DNA from: JAAYJT01 sp037445555
Lineage (GTDB): Bacteria; Bacteroidota; Bacteroidia; Bacteroidales; JAAYJT01
DNA length: 64,000 bases
Reading direction: 5' to 3'
NCBI GenBank assembly: GCA_037445555.1
Contig: JBBIKG010000001.1
Span: 1-64,000 of the forward strand
Positions within the stretch are counted from its first letter, which is position 1; every line of letters begins with the position of its first letter. The notes beneath the pieces are model-generated. The model worked only from the letters and a program-made list of their open reading frames with translations. It was not told the origin of the DNA and ran no database searches. Below, piece after piece: positions 17,458 to 25,158 of this stretch. The translations under genes were made by a program, and so were the position numbers.

Positions 17458-18243
17458 TTACTGTTCTTCGAACTCGATCCGGATCGCATCATCCACCGAT
17501 AAACCCAGAAGACTGGATGCATTGCCCCTGTTTATGGCAATCTCGAGCAAGCCGGTCGTTCCGAATAACACCACGATCATCGACTCACCTACATCCTGGT
17601 ACGAAAGGTTCACCTTTTTCATACGGTGGGTCATTTTTCTCAGGTGTATGGTAAAAGGCCGGTTTCTGCCAATTTCCTTAAAGGTGGCTTCGGTAATATT
17701 GGTGATCAGGTTTTCGTATCCGTCCACATACATCACCTTACCCTGGATCAGCGAGGGCTGCAATACAGGCCTGAAGTTATGAAGCTCAAGTATTTGCCTG
17801 GTGGGGTTCCCAAGTTTTTCGATGGGGTGCCCTTCGGCAAGGTGGCATGCGGCATTCACAAAGCGGTTGCAGGCCGAAAAGGTGAAGTATCCCGTGTCCT
17901 GCAAAATATCCATTTCCACCACCTTTTCAGGAATGGTATCAAAAGCCAGGGAGAAAATCCCGTTATCGGTTCCGATGAAATAATGCCCGTTATGGTAAGC
18001 GGCAAGATGCGATGTCTGTATCGATTCATCGGTATTGATGGCCACAATATGAATGGTTCCTTCAGGAAAATAGGGGTAGACATTACGCAGCACAAACGAA
18101 GCCTGGGGAATATTGAACGGATCGATGTGGTGGGTGATGTCAACAATTGCAGCCGACGGCAGCCTCCTGAGTATAGCTCCCTTCACGGCGCCGCCGTAAT
18201 GGTCGCGTGGGCCCCAGTCGCTCAATAAGGTGATAACCGCCAT
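17458..18243 (-). CDS. S-adenosyl-L-methionine hydrolase (hydroxide adenosyltransferase, DUF62)
   Basis: A 261-residue protein of the PF01887 family, which includes the SAM-dependent fluorinase and chlorinase and the far more common SAM hydrolases that split SAM to adenosine and methionine. The N-terminal ITLLSDWGPRDHYGGAVKG and the GTDNGIFSLAF motif are the characteristic SAM-binding pieces; the C-terminal barrel begins about residue 165. A hydrolase is the default call, because the halogenases have extra loop insertions that I do not see. It is divergent from phoH; the shared 81 bp holds a phoH promoter. Confidence 0.85.
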   Translation of the reverse strand: MAVITLLSDWGPRDHYGGAVKGAILRRLPSAAIVDITHHIDPFNIPQASFVLRNVYPYFPEGTIHIVAINTDESIQTSHLAAYHNGHYFIGTDNGIFSLAFDTIPEKVVEMDILQDTGYFTFSACNRFVNAACHLAEGHPIEKLGNPTRQILELHNFRPVLQPSLIQGKVMYVDGYENLITNITEATFKEIGRNRPFTIHLRKMTHRMKKVNLSYQDVGESMIVVLFGTTGLLEIAINRGNASSLLGLSVDDAIRIEFEEQ

Positions 18244-18252
18244 GCCTCAAAC

Positions 18253-18287
18253 TTTGTGCAAACTTCCGTAAAATTCTGTTATTTTTG
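18253..18287 (+). promoter_or_regulatory. Promoter of phoH-purC
   Basis: TTTG (18253-18256) and TATTTTTG (18280-18287) are separated by 23 bp. The -7 element is perfect and the spacing lies at the long end of the accepted range. The predicted leader to the phoH ATG is about 30 nt. Confidence 0.65.
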
Positions 18288-18324
18288 AACATTATTGTCA
18301 AATCTAACACCGGTCATCTTTTTA

Positions 18325-19290
18325 ATGAGCGAAACAGTGATAAATCTTGAGGTGTATAACCTCATTGATATTTATGGGGTGAACGATAAGAATCTGAACA
18401 CGATCAAACGGATGTTCCCCAAACTCAAATTGGTAGCACGTGGCGATGAGCTGATTGTGATAGGGGAGGAGGCTGAGGCTGAACAGTTCAAGCAAAGATT
18501 TTCGTTACTCCTGCTTAGCTATGACACCTTTGGCCGCATCAGTGAAACCGATATTCAGCAGCTGATGGCGAGTGAGGAAACACTGGTGCCCGGTGTGCCG
18601 GTAGCCGATCGCGACGTACTGGTTCACGGGCGCAGCGGCATGCTTATAAAGGCGCGCTCAGCCAACCAGCAACGCATGGTGGATGCCATGGAGAAAAATG
18701 ATATGCTGATTGCCATTGGCCCAGCCGGAACCGGAAAGACATATACCGCCGTTGCCCTGGCGGTAAGGGCACTGAAAAACAAAGAGATCAAGCGTATCAT
18801 CCTTACCCGTCCGGCCGTGGAAGCCGGTGAGAATCTCGGATTTCTTCCGGGTGACCTCAAAGACAAGCTCGACCCCTACCTACAGCCGCTCTACGATGCC
18901 CTGCGCGACATGCTGCCCGCACAAAAACTGCTCAGCTTCATCGAAGACGGCACCATCGAGATTGCTCCGTTGGCATTCATGCGCGGACGAACCCTCGATA
19001 ATGTGTTTGCCATTCTGGATGAGGCTCAGAATGCCACCCAGGGTCAGCTCAAGATGTTTCTTACACGCATGGGACGATCGGCAAAGTTTATCATCACCGG
19101 CGACATCACCCAGATAGATTTGCCCAAAAGCCAGGCTTCCGGATTGGTACACGCTCAGCACATCCTCAAAAATATTCCGGGGCTAGCCATCGTTACACTT
19201 GACGAGTCGGACGTTATCAGACACCGCCTGGTGACACGTATCCTGAAGGCATATGAGGCCGATAGTCAGGACCCATCAAAAACTTCCTGA
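18325..19290 (+). CDS. phoH: PhoH-like ATPase
   Basis: A 321-residue cytoplasmic P-loop protein. An N-terminal KH-like or PhoH-specific domain (residues 1-110) precedes the ATPase domain with Walker A GPAGTGKTYTAVALA, the GFLPGDLKDKLDPYLQPLYD block and Walker B VFAILDEAQNATQGQLKMFL, all typical of the PhoL/YbeZ branch. YbeZ-type proteins act with the RNase YbeY in ribosome quality control. The frame is open from 18295, but only via TTG; the ATG at 18325 sits at the right distance from the promoter. purC follows after 2 bp. Confidence 0.92.
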   Translation: MSETVINLEVYNLIDIYGVNDKNLNTIKRMFPKLKLVARGDELIVIGEEAEAEQFKQRFSLLLLSYDTFGRISETDIQQLMASEETLVPGVPVADRDVLVHGRSGMLIKARSANQQRMVDAMEKNDMLIAIGPAGTGKTYTAVALAVRALKNKEIKRIILTRPAVEAGENLGFLPGDLKDKLDPYLQPLYDALRDMLPAQKLLSFIEDGTIEIAPLAFMRGRTLDNVFAILDEAQNATQGQLKMFLTRMGRSAKFIITGDITQIDLPKSQASGLVHAQHILKNIPGLAIVTLDESDVIRHRLVTRILKAYEADSQDPSKTS

Positions 19291-19292
19291 TC

Positions 19293-20246
19293 ATGATGAA
19301 ATCTATCACCAATACCCAGTTCCGCCCGCTCAAACTAACCGATTTTTACCGCGGTAAGGTTCGCGACGTGTATACCATTAACGAAGAATTGCTCGTCATG
19401 GTAACCACCGACCGTATTTCGGCATTTGATGTGGTGTTGCCCAGAGGCATCCCTTACAAAGGCCAGGTGTTGAACCAGGTTGCCTCATATTTTCTGGACT
19501 CCTCCGCTTCAATTGTTCCGAACTGGAAGATAGCACAGCCCGACCCCATGGTGCTCGTTGGCCGTCGCTGCGCGCCGTTTAAGGTCGAAATGGTGATCAG
19601 GGGCTACCTCGCAGGACATGCCTGGCGTGAGTATAAAGCTGGCAGAAGAATGATCTGCGGGATGGAAATGCCCGGGGGCATGATCGAAAATGACAAGTTT
19701 CCCCAACCCATCATCACTCCAACCACAAAAGCCAGCGTCGGTCATGACGAGGACATCTCGCGCGAAGAAATCATTGATAAGGGAATTGTGGAAGAGGATG
19801 TGTACCGGCAACTGGAACATTATACCTGTGCGCTGTTTGATCTGGGAACCCGCATTGCGGCTGAGCGCGGCCTAATCCTTGCCGATACCAAATATGAGTT
19901 TGGATCCGTCGATGACCAGATTTTCCTGATTGACGAGATACACACCCCCGATTCGTCGCGATATTTTTATCTTGATGGATACGCCGAGCGTCAGAAGGCA
20001 GGCCAGCCTCAGCGCCAGCTCAGCAAGGAGTTTGTGCGTGAGTGGCTGATGGACAATGGTTTTCAGGGTAAGGAAGGACAGGTGGTACCCGAAATGACAG
20101 ATGACGTTGTAGATTCAATATCAGCGCGTTATATCGAATTGTATGAAAAAATCACCGGAATGACTTTTGTCAAAGCGGAGGTCGACGACGTGTTGCAAAG
20201 AGTAGAACGCAACATCTGCAACTTTCTTGAAGCCTATTACCGATAA
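19293..20246 (+). CDS. purC: Phosphoribosylaminoimidazole-succinocarboxamide synthase
   Basis: A 317-residue SAICAR synthase that joins CAIR and aspartate with ATP in de novo purine synthesis. The N-terminal FYRGKVRDVYTINEELLVMV and TDRISAFDVVLP, the VIRGYLAGHAWREYKAG block, PIITPTTKASVGHDEDI and the catalytic LADTKYEFG motif are all visible. The length fits the long (yeast ADE1-like, about 300 aa) class rather than the short 240-aa E. coli class. It starts 2 bp after phoH (two adjacent ATGs), so both come from one transcript. purA, later in the pathway, lies at 60413. Confidence 0.95.
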   Translation: MMKSITNTQFRPLKLTDFYRGKVRDVYTINEELLVMVTTDRISAFDVVLPRGIPYKGQVLNQVASYFLDSSASIVPNWKIAQPDPMVLVGRRCAPFKVEMVIRGYLAGHAWREYKAGRRMICGMEMPGGMIENDKFPQPIITPTTKASVGHDEDISREEIIDKGIVEEDVYRQLEHYTCALFDLGTRIAAERGLILADTKYEFGSVDDQIFLIDEIHTPDSSRYFYLDGYAERQKAGQPQRQLSKEFVREWLMDNGFQGKEGQVVPEMTDDVVDSISARYIELYEKITGMTFVKAEVDDVLQRVERNICNFLEAYYR

Positions 20247-20278
20247 AGGCTTGGCGGCTTAAGCCCCTATCAATCATA

Positions 20279-21154
20279 CTATCCCTTGATGATCTGAATC
20301 ATTTCACCGGCCTGCCGGGCTCTGTCAGGTTGCCGGGCGCTATTGTAGAACAAAACCATTTCATCCAGAATACGGATGGCTGCCTTTTCATTCGGCAAAG
20401 GGCGAAAGTATATCTCCTGCACCGGAATATGATATTCGTTCAGGTAGCGAACAATCTGACCGTGGTCAAAAGCCACCCCGTCGAGCAGCGGGTTAATATA
20501 AAACAGCGGTTCTGAAAGCTTTTCGCCTTCGGGCAGATCGCTCACGTAGGCTGCCAGAAAATTATCAGGCAGGTCAACAAAATATACCGGAAGGGTAAGC
20601 CTTTGGCAAATACCGACATAAAATGCCCCCAACACCCAGGGATGCGACACCCGGGAATGCAGCAGCGAATGCAAAAGGAAATGCTCTGCGGTGATGGTTT
20701 CACCTGCGAAAGGCTTAAGAGCCCTGACCTTAAAAAGCACATGATTGACAAGATGGATGCTCTCGAGTGATGTAATATTCTGGCTGAGCTCAATCCATAT
20801 GTCTTTCTGTATGTCCGCAAGCATTGTTTCCACGGCACTCAAGTCGACCGAAAAATCATGAAAGTGATCGATGATCATCAAAAAACGGACAAGATCTTTA
20901 TTGTCCGAAAGTTTCCACCGCTGAAGTTCGTGGATGCTGCCATGAAAATGAATGGTCCGGATCAGGTCGGCTAAACGCTGACGCATCAGCTCATCAAAGG
21001 CATTGTCGAGCTCGGCCTGCAACACCGGAATTATCCCGGAGCCCATCCCCACTATCGTATCGCTGATCTGTTCATAGATTCTGTGATCAGGTTCATCAAT
21101 CAGGCTGATCAGAGCTTTTATCTCATGCAGATTATCGTTGGCAGTGCCTTGCAT
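20279..21154 (-). CDS. SirB1-like protein with transglutaminase-like core (Transglut_core2)
   Basis: A 291-residue soluble protein. The N-terminal 110 residues are helical (HEAT-like: IPVLQAELDNAFDELMRQRL). The central part ITSLESIHLVNHVLFKV followed by HFLLHSLLHSRVSHPWVLG and GICQRLTLPVYFVDLPDNFL matches the SirB1 pattern, with Cys in GICQRL where the transglutaminase-like fold places its active Cys region. Family members are mostly uncharacterised. It follows the nucleoside phosphorylase after 22 bp and is probably co-transcribed. Function unknown. Confidence 0.7.
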   Translation of the reverse strand: MQGTANDNLHEIKALISLIDEPDHRIYEQISDTIVGMGSGIIPVLQAELDNAFDELMRQRLADLIRTIHFHGSIHELQRWKLSDNKDLVRFLMIIDHFHDFSVDLSAVETMLADIQKDIWIELSQNITSLESIHLVNHVLFKVRALKPFAGETITAEHFLLHSLLHSRVSHPWVLGAFYVGICQRLTLPVYFVDLPDNFLAAYVSDLPEGEKLSEPLFYINPLLDGVAFDHGQIVRYLNEYHIPVQEIYFRPLPNEKAAIRILDEMVLFYNSARQPDRARQAGEMIQIIKG

Positions 21155-21176
21155 CAGCGGGTAATAGTAGTGGATT

Positions 21177-22049
21177 TTATTCTGTCAGCCGTTCAAGTAC
21201 GAGCTGGATCAACTGATTCATGTAGGTCTTGTAATCTTTGCTGTAAGCTTTGAGGGGCCGGTTGGCAATGGCCACGCATATGGTGGCGGCATGGTGCCCG
21301 AGCAGGGCCGATAACCCGTAGAGGGCACTGGTTTCCATTTCAAAGTTGCAGATGCTGGTCCTGTGGTAGCGAAATGCCTCAAGCCGGTCATTTATATCTT
21401 CCATTCCCGGCGTGAGCCGCAGACAGCGTCCCTGGGGGCCATAAAATCCCGGAGCCGTGGCGGTGATTCCTTTCAGCATGCCCTCACCCAGTTTTGCCCT
21501 GAGGTAGTCTGACCCTCTCACCACATAGGTCGATGGCAGGTTAGCGGGCCATTGGGCATATTGCCTGAATGCTTCGTTGATCTCATGGTCAAACATAGGG
21601 TTATCGGTGTGGTAAAAGTGCATAAGGCCGTCGAGCCCAAGACCGTACTCCGACATAACAAAAGCATTCAGCGGGATATCGGGCTGCAGTGCGCCACTGG
21701 TACCAAGGCGGACCAGGTTGAGCGATGTCAGGGTGTTCTTAATGGTGCGTGAATTGAGATCAATGTTGACGAGGGCATCAAGTTCGTTGAGGACAATATC
21801 AATATTATCGGTGCCCATCCCGGTCGACATCACCGTGATGCGACGGTTTCTGAAAGTGCCGGTGTGAGTTATGATTTCGCGGTTCTGAATTTTAAATTCC
21901 ACATGATCAAAATATCCCGAAACCACTTCGACGCGTTGCGGATCGCCAACCAGGATAATGTCGGATGCGATCTGGTCAGGGTGGAGCCGGAGATGGTAAA
22001 TACTTCCGTCGGGATTTAAAACAAGTTCGGATTCAGCCAGCCTGGTCAT
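21177..22049 (-). CDS. Nucleoside phosphorylase (PNP/UDP family)
   Basis: A 290-residue member of the PNP_UDP_1 family, which splits nucleosides with phosphate in salvage pathways. Recognisable are SDIILVGDPQRVEVVSGYFD at the N-terminus, STGMGTDNIDIVLNEL (phosphate loop), LVRLGTSGALQPDIPL and the nucleoside-binding FEMETSALYGL. A uridine phosphorylase-like activity is the most likely, but base specificity cannot be read safely. The frame stays open to 22373; ATG at 22049 (MTRLAESELVLNPDGS) matches family starts and leaves room for a -7 element. Confidence 0.85.
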   Translation of the reverse strand: MTRLAESELVLNPDGSIYHLRLHPDQIASDIILVGDPQRVEVVSGYFDHVEFKIQNREIITHTGTFRNRRITVMSTGMGTDNIDIVLNELDALVNIDLNSRTIKNTLTSLNLVRLGTSGALQPDIPLNAFVMSEYGLGLDGLMHFYHTDNPMFDHEINEAFRQYAQWPANLPSTYVVRGSDYLRAKLGEGMLKGITATAPGFYGPQGRCLRLTPGMEDINDRLEAFRYHRTSICNFEMETSALYGLSALLGHHAATICVAIANRPLKAYSKDYKTYMNQLIQLVLERLTE

Positions 22050-22077
22050 TTCGATTGTTACTTTTGTATTGAGAGGG

Positions 22078-22085
22078 CAAAAATA
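22078..22085 (-). promoter_or_regulatory. -7 element of the nucleoside phosphorylase promoter
   Basis: A perfect TATTTTTG on the minus strand, 28 bp before the chosen ATG and inside the longer reading frame, which supports the shorter start. No TTTG is seen at the expected -33 spacing. Confidence 0.5.
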
Positions 22086-22134
22086 TGAAAATATACCCTC
22101 CTTTAAAATTACACACATGTAATACCCTAATGCA

Positions 22135-23391
22135 ATGAGGTGTGAGATTATTTCAATCGGTGATGAATTACTTATCGGGCAAGTAATAAATACCAACGCT
22201 GCTTGGATGGCCCAGGAATTAAATAAGATTGGTGTTGCGGTGATGCAGATGACTGTAGCTTCCGATTCGCCGGTGCATATCACCAAAAGTATCAGAGCAG
22301 CCATGCAGCATTCAGATGTGGTTATTATAACAGGTGGGCTGGGCCCCACACGGGACGACCTTACCACGCTCACGCTGGCACGCTATTTTGGGGTGGAAAT
22401 GGTTTTGCACCAGCCAACACTTGACCATATCTCCTCGTTTTTCCGCATGAGGGGAAAAACATTGACAGAGCTGAACCGGAAACAGGCCGAATTACCCGCC
22501 AACTGTATCCCGCTTCCAAACCCGCACGGTACGGCCCCGGGAATGTGGTTTGAAGCCGATAATAAAGTTTTGGTGGCCTTACCTGGCGTGCCGTTTGAGA
22601 TGAAACCTCTGATGACCGACCATGTCCTGCCGAGGTTGATATCCCTGGGCGGAGGTCCGGTTATCCGGCACAAAACCATTTTGACCCAGGGAGTGGGCGA
22701 ATCATTTCTGTCAGAAATGATTTCAACATGGGAGGATGCCTTGCCGGCGAATATCAAACTGGCCTACCTGCCGCAACCCGGCATCGTACGCCTCAGGCTT
22801 TCGGCTACAGGTGCCGACAGTGCCATACTCGAAAAAGAACTTGACGACTGGGCGAAAAAGCTGGTCAGTATTATCCCTGATCTGGTATTTGGCTTTGATG
22901 ACGAAACTCTGGAATCGGTAGTTGGAAATTTATTGAGGGAAAAAGGACAGAAGCTAGTCACCGCCGAAAGCTGTACCGGAGGCTACCTGGCCCACCTGAT
23001 AACCTCCGTTGCCGGCAGCAGCGATTATTACAAAGGATCTGTAATTGCCTACGACAACCGGCTTAAGACACAGCTACTTTCTGTGCCTGAAGAACTTCTC
23101 GCTGAGGCAGGCGCTGTGAGCCAACAGGTTGCTGAACAGATGGCGCTTACTGCGCGCCTTCACCTTGAGGCCGACTGGGCGTTGGCGCTGACAGGCATTG
23201 CCGGCCCCGGAAGAGGAAGTGAAGAAAAGCCGGTTGGCACAGTATGGATAGCCCTGGCAGGGCTAGGCTACCTGGAGTCGAAGGTGTTTTATTTTGGCGA
23301 TCAGCGAGATCGGAATATACGGCGCGCGGCACTTTCGGCACTCAATATGCTGCGGCTTACAATCGTCAAAGGTCGGCAGGCATCTGCATGA
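22135..23391 (+). CDS. cinA: CinA: ADP-ribose/NMN-related competence-damage protein
   Basis: A 418-residue two-domain protein. The N-terminal MoCF-like domain (residues 1-170) has ISIGDELLIGQVINTNAAWM, TGGLGPTRDDLT and ALPGVPFEMKPL, and hydrolyses ADP-ribose pyrophosphate-type substrates in characterised members. The C-terminal CinA/PncC domain (from about 265: TAESCTGGYLAHLIT, GAVSQQVAEQMA, LTGIAGPGRGSEEKPVGTVW) is the NMN deamidase domain. Both halves look intact. The product recycles pyridine nucleotides. It is divergent from the nucleoside phosphorylase and is followed by a long gene-free stretch. Confidence 0.95.
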   Translation: MRCEIISIGDELLIGQVINTNAAWMAQELNKIGVAVMQMTVASDSPVHITKSIRAAMQHSDVVIITGGLGPTRDDLTTLTLARYFGVEMVLHQPTLDHISSFFRMRGKTLTELNRKQAELPANCIPLPNPHGTAPGMWFEADNKVLVALPGVPFEMKPLMTDHVLPRLISLGGGPVIRHKTILTQGVGESFLSEMISTWEDALPANIKLAYLPQPGIVRLRLSATGADSAILEKELDDWAKKLVSIIPDLVFGFDDETLESVVGNLLREKGQKLVTAESCTGGYLAHLITSVAGSSDYYKGSVIAYDNRLKTQLLSVPEELLAEAGAVSQQVAEQMALTARLHLEADWALALTGIAGPGRGSEEKPVGTVWIALAGLGYLESKVFYFGDQRDRNIRRAALSALNMLRLTIVKGRQASA

Positions 23392-23822
23392 TGCCAGGGA
23401 ATTCAAGACGATCCATGAACTTCATTTGGTTTGTCAACATTTTTTCATTTATAGAATGGAAGTCTAAACCATAGTTCCAGCGGTTAATGCCCACCAATTC
23501 AACTTTACAGGAAAGCAGGATGAAGATGTCAACTAATCGGACAAGTTATGAGTCTTCCCGCAGATCCCCTCGAGCGATCGTGAACACTTTATTTGTCTAA
23601 AATATTGTAAAGAAGCAGCAGGCCATCTTAAGGATATGGCTGCAGTGGCATAATACCGGATTTAGAAAAGTTACTACGTAACATGTCGGTGTGAAGGGTT
23701 CCGGTGAACCTTGGAGAATCACCGGGGCCGCTGCGGTTTAGTTAGCTGGCGGAATCGCTGTGCCCGATAAATGCGGCGTGAGGCAGAGGGAAAGTTATGC
23801 GATTGCGAGAATGCAATAGAAT

Positions 23823-23849
23823 TTCGGCGGAGTTGCAAACTCCGCCGAA
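23823..23849. repeat. Perfect 12-bp hairpin, REP-like
   Basis: TTCGGCGGAGTT and its exact reverse complement AACTCCGCCGAA flank a 3-nt loop GCA. It is not followed by a T-run in either direction, so it is a poor intrinsic terminator. Perfect GC-rich stem-loops of this kind are typical of dispersed REP-type repeats; only one copy is visible in this window. Confidence 0.6.
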
Positions 23850-23975
23850 CCTTAGGCTGTTTTGTCACCCTTTGGCAAATGGTGTGCAGGGGGATTTGGC
23901 TGTAATGGTTCGGATAGTTATCAAAATCCCCAAGGCTGGTGATTGAATCTGTAAAAGAAAAAAAGCTGACGATAA

Positions 23976-24008
23976 TTTGTACAATTAAAAATAAATTACG
24001 ACCTTTGC
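23976..24008 (+). promoter_or_regulatory. Candidate rpmB promoter
   Basis: TTTG (23976-23979) is followed after 21 bp by GACCTTTG (24001-24008). Spacing and the -33 element are ideal; the -7 element deviates in its first base (GA for TA). The leader would be about 42 nt. Confidence 0.55.
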
Positions 24009-24056
24009 GCCCCGTTTTTTAGTACAATACTGTTAACCGATAACACCTTTTTATCC

Positions 24057-24296
24057 ATGTCGAGGATTTGTCAAATCACTGGAAAACGAATGATGGTAGG
24101 TAATAAAGTCTCCCATTCAAACGTAAAAACCAAACGCAGGTTTTATCCCAACCTGCAAACAAAGAAATTCTTCATCCCCGATGAAGATGTGTGGGTAACC
24201 TTGCGTGTATCAACCGAAGGCATCCGCAACATCAACAAGAAGGGTATCAAGGCCTGCCTAGCAGAAGCGGCAGAAAAAGGCTACCTCTTCGCATAA
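24057..24296 (+). CDS. rpmB: Large ribosomal subunit protein bL28
   Basis: A 79-residue L28. It starts MSRICQITGKRMMVGNKVSHS and ends with KACLAEAAEKGYLFA, both diagnostic. Only one of the cysteines that form the zinc site in C-plus L28 proteins is present, so this is the zinc-free form. In many Bacteroidota rpmB is followed at once by rpmG and a small DUF4295 gene; here a terminator follows after 24 bp and neither gene is present. Confidence 0.95.
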   Translation: MSRICQITGKRMMVGNKVSHSNVKTKRRFYPNLQTKKFFIPDEDVWVTLRVSTEGIRNINKKGIKACLAEAAEKGYLFA

Positions 24297-24320
24297 ACCA
24301 ACCTCCGAATATATTTTTCC

Positions 24321-24358
24321 ATGCCTCAGTGGGTCTCTCATTGGGGCATTATTTTTTT
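24321..24358 (+). terminator. Intrinsic terminator of rpmB
   Basis: An 11-bp stem with two G-T wobbles, ATGCCTCAGTG (24321-24331) with CATTGGGGCAT (24339-24349), encloses a 7-nt loop and is followed by TATTTTTTT. Confidence 0.8.
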
Positions 24359-24421
24359 CAGCCGCCCCCGGTTCCTCGAGGTTCATAAGCAAACCCCCAT
24401 GGCCGGATGATCCAAAACTTC

Positions 24422-24429
24422 TATTTTTG
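24422..24429 (+). promoter_or_regulatory. -7 element upstream of the carboxypeptidase-like protein
   Basis: A perfect TATTTTTG, 14 bp before the ATG. No -33 TTTG is visible at standard spacing. Confidence 0.5.
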
Positions 24430-24443
24430 AAACGGATATCTTA

Positions 24444-25124
24444 ATGCCAGCCATGCCCTCATTGCCTTCTCATCTCTCGCCAGTAGCATGCCGTCGCGCA
24501 AAATGGCTTCTTGCCATTTTTCTGCTCGGCTCCTGTCTGGGTGCCGGGGCGCAGGTTAAAAACACTGAACTGGTGCAGTTTTCGGGTCTGATACTGACGG
24601 GCGACAGCCTGAAACCGATTCCGTTTACACATATAATTGTCGCTAACCGAAACAAGGCCACCAGCAGCGACTACAACGGATTTTTCTCGTTTGTGGCCCG
24701 CAAAGGCGATTCGGTGGTTTTCTCTGCCATGGGATACAAGAAAGGATACTTCGTCATTCCTGACACCGTGAGCACCAAGCGCTACTCGATGGTTCAACTG
24801 ATGTCGGCCGATACCATCCTACTAAAAGAAACCGTGATATATCCGTGGCCGTCGAAAGAACATTTCCGGGAGGCATTCATCCGTCATCGAGTGCCCGATG
24901 ACGAAATGACGGTTGCCATGCGAAATCTGGAGCGCATGGAGATGCGCGACCGTGCCCGGAAAATACCTATGGACGGAGGGCAGAACTTTCGGCAGTATAT
25001 GCAGCAACAAACCGACAAACTCTACTACTACGGACAAACACCACCGATCAGCATCTTCAATCCTTTTGCCTGGGCTCAGTTTATCAAGGCCTGGAAAAAT
25101 GGCGAGTTCAGCAAGAAAGAATGA
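24444..25124 (+). CDS. Exported protein with carboxypeptidase-like regulatory domain
   Basis: A 226-residue exported protein. The N-terminus MPAMPSLPSHLSPVACRRAK is followed by the hydrophobic segment WLLAIFLLGSCLGAGAQ, a signal peptide; a second ATG lies three codons in. Residues 45-125 form a CarboxypepD_reg-like beta-sandwich (FSGLILTGDSLKPIPFTHII ... NGFFSFVARKGDSVVFSAMGYK). This fold recurs at the N-terminus of TonB receptors. The remaining part is charged and helical. It is directly upstream of a TonB receptor and probably co-transcribed, so it may assist that receptor in the periplasm or outer membrane. Confidence 0.75.
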   Translation: MPAMPSLPSHLSPVACRRAKWLLAIFLLGSCLGAGAQVKNTELVQFSGLILTGDSLKPIPFTHIIVANRNKATSSDYNGFFSFVARKGDSVVFSAMGYKKGYFVIPDTVSTKRYSMVQLMSADTILLKETVIYPWPSKEHFREAFIRHRVPDDEMTVAMRNLERMEMRDRARKIPMDGGQNFRQYMQQQTDKLYYYGQTPPISIFNPFAWAQFIKAWKNGEFSKKE

Positions 25125-25158
25125 TATTTGCCGTTATCTGAAAAAAGCATACCGTCTC

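Larger units (their letters stand above)
23392..24056. other. 665-bp gene-free region between cinA and rpmB
   Basis: No convincing reading frame; the short open frames begin inside cinA. The stretch contains an imperfect palindrome CCGGTGA/TCACCGG (23701-23707 and 23719-23725), a perfect 12-bp hairpin (annotated separately) and, near the end, the rpmB promoter. From 23690 to 23850 the G+C content is higher than on either side. It may be a degraded mobile or repeat element, or hold an unrecognised RNA. Confidence 0.5.

Noticed and set aside
17458..18243. SAM-dependent halogenase
   Set aside because: The halogenases are rare and have specific insertions. The gene has no biosynthetic neighbours; SAM hydrolase is the default.
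20247..20278. Terminator after purC
   Set aside because: Only a 5-bp GGCTT/AAGCC stem without a T-run.
21177..22373. Nucleoside phosphorylase frame extended to 22373 (398 residues)
   Set aside because: The extra 108 residues overlap the divergent cinA gene, have no family similarity and contain the candidate -7 element. ATG 22049 is the usual start.
23244..23474. Short frame crossing the cinA end
   Set aside because: It lies mostly inside cinA in another frame and has no recognisable features.
24913..25158. TonB receptor start at 24913
   Set aside because: It would overlap most of the 3' part of the preceding gene in another frame and put the signal peptide at residue 83.
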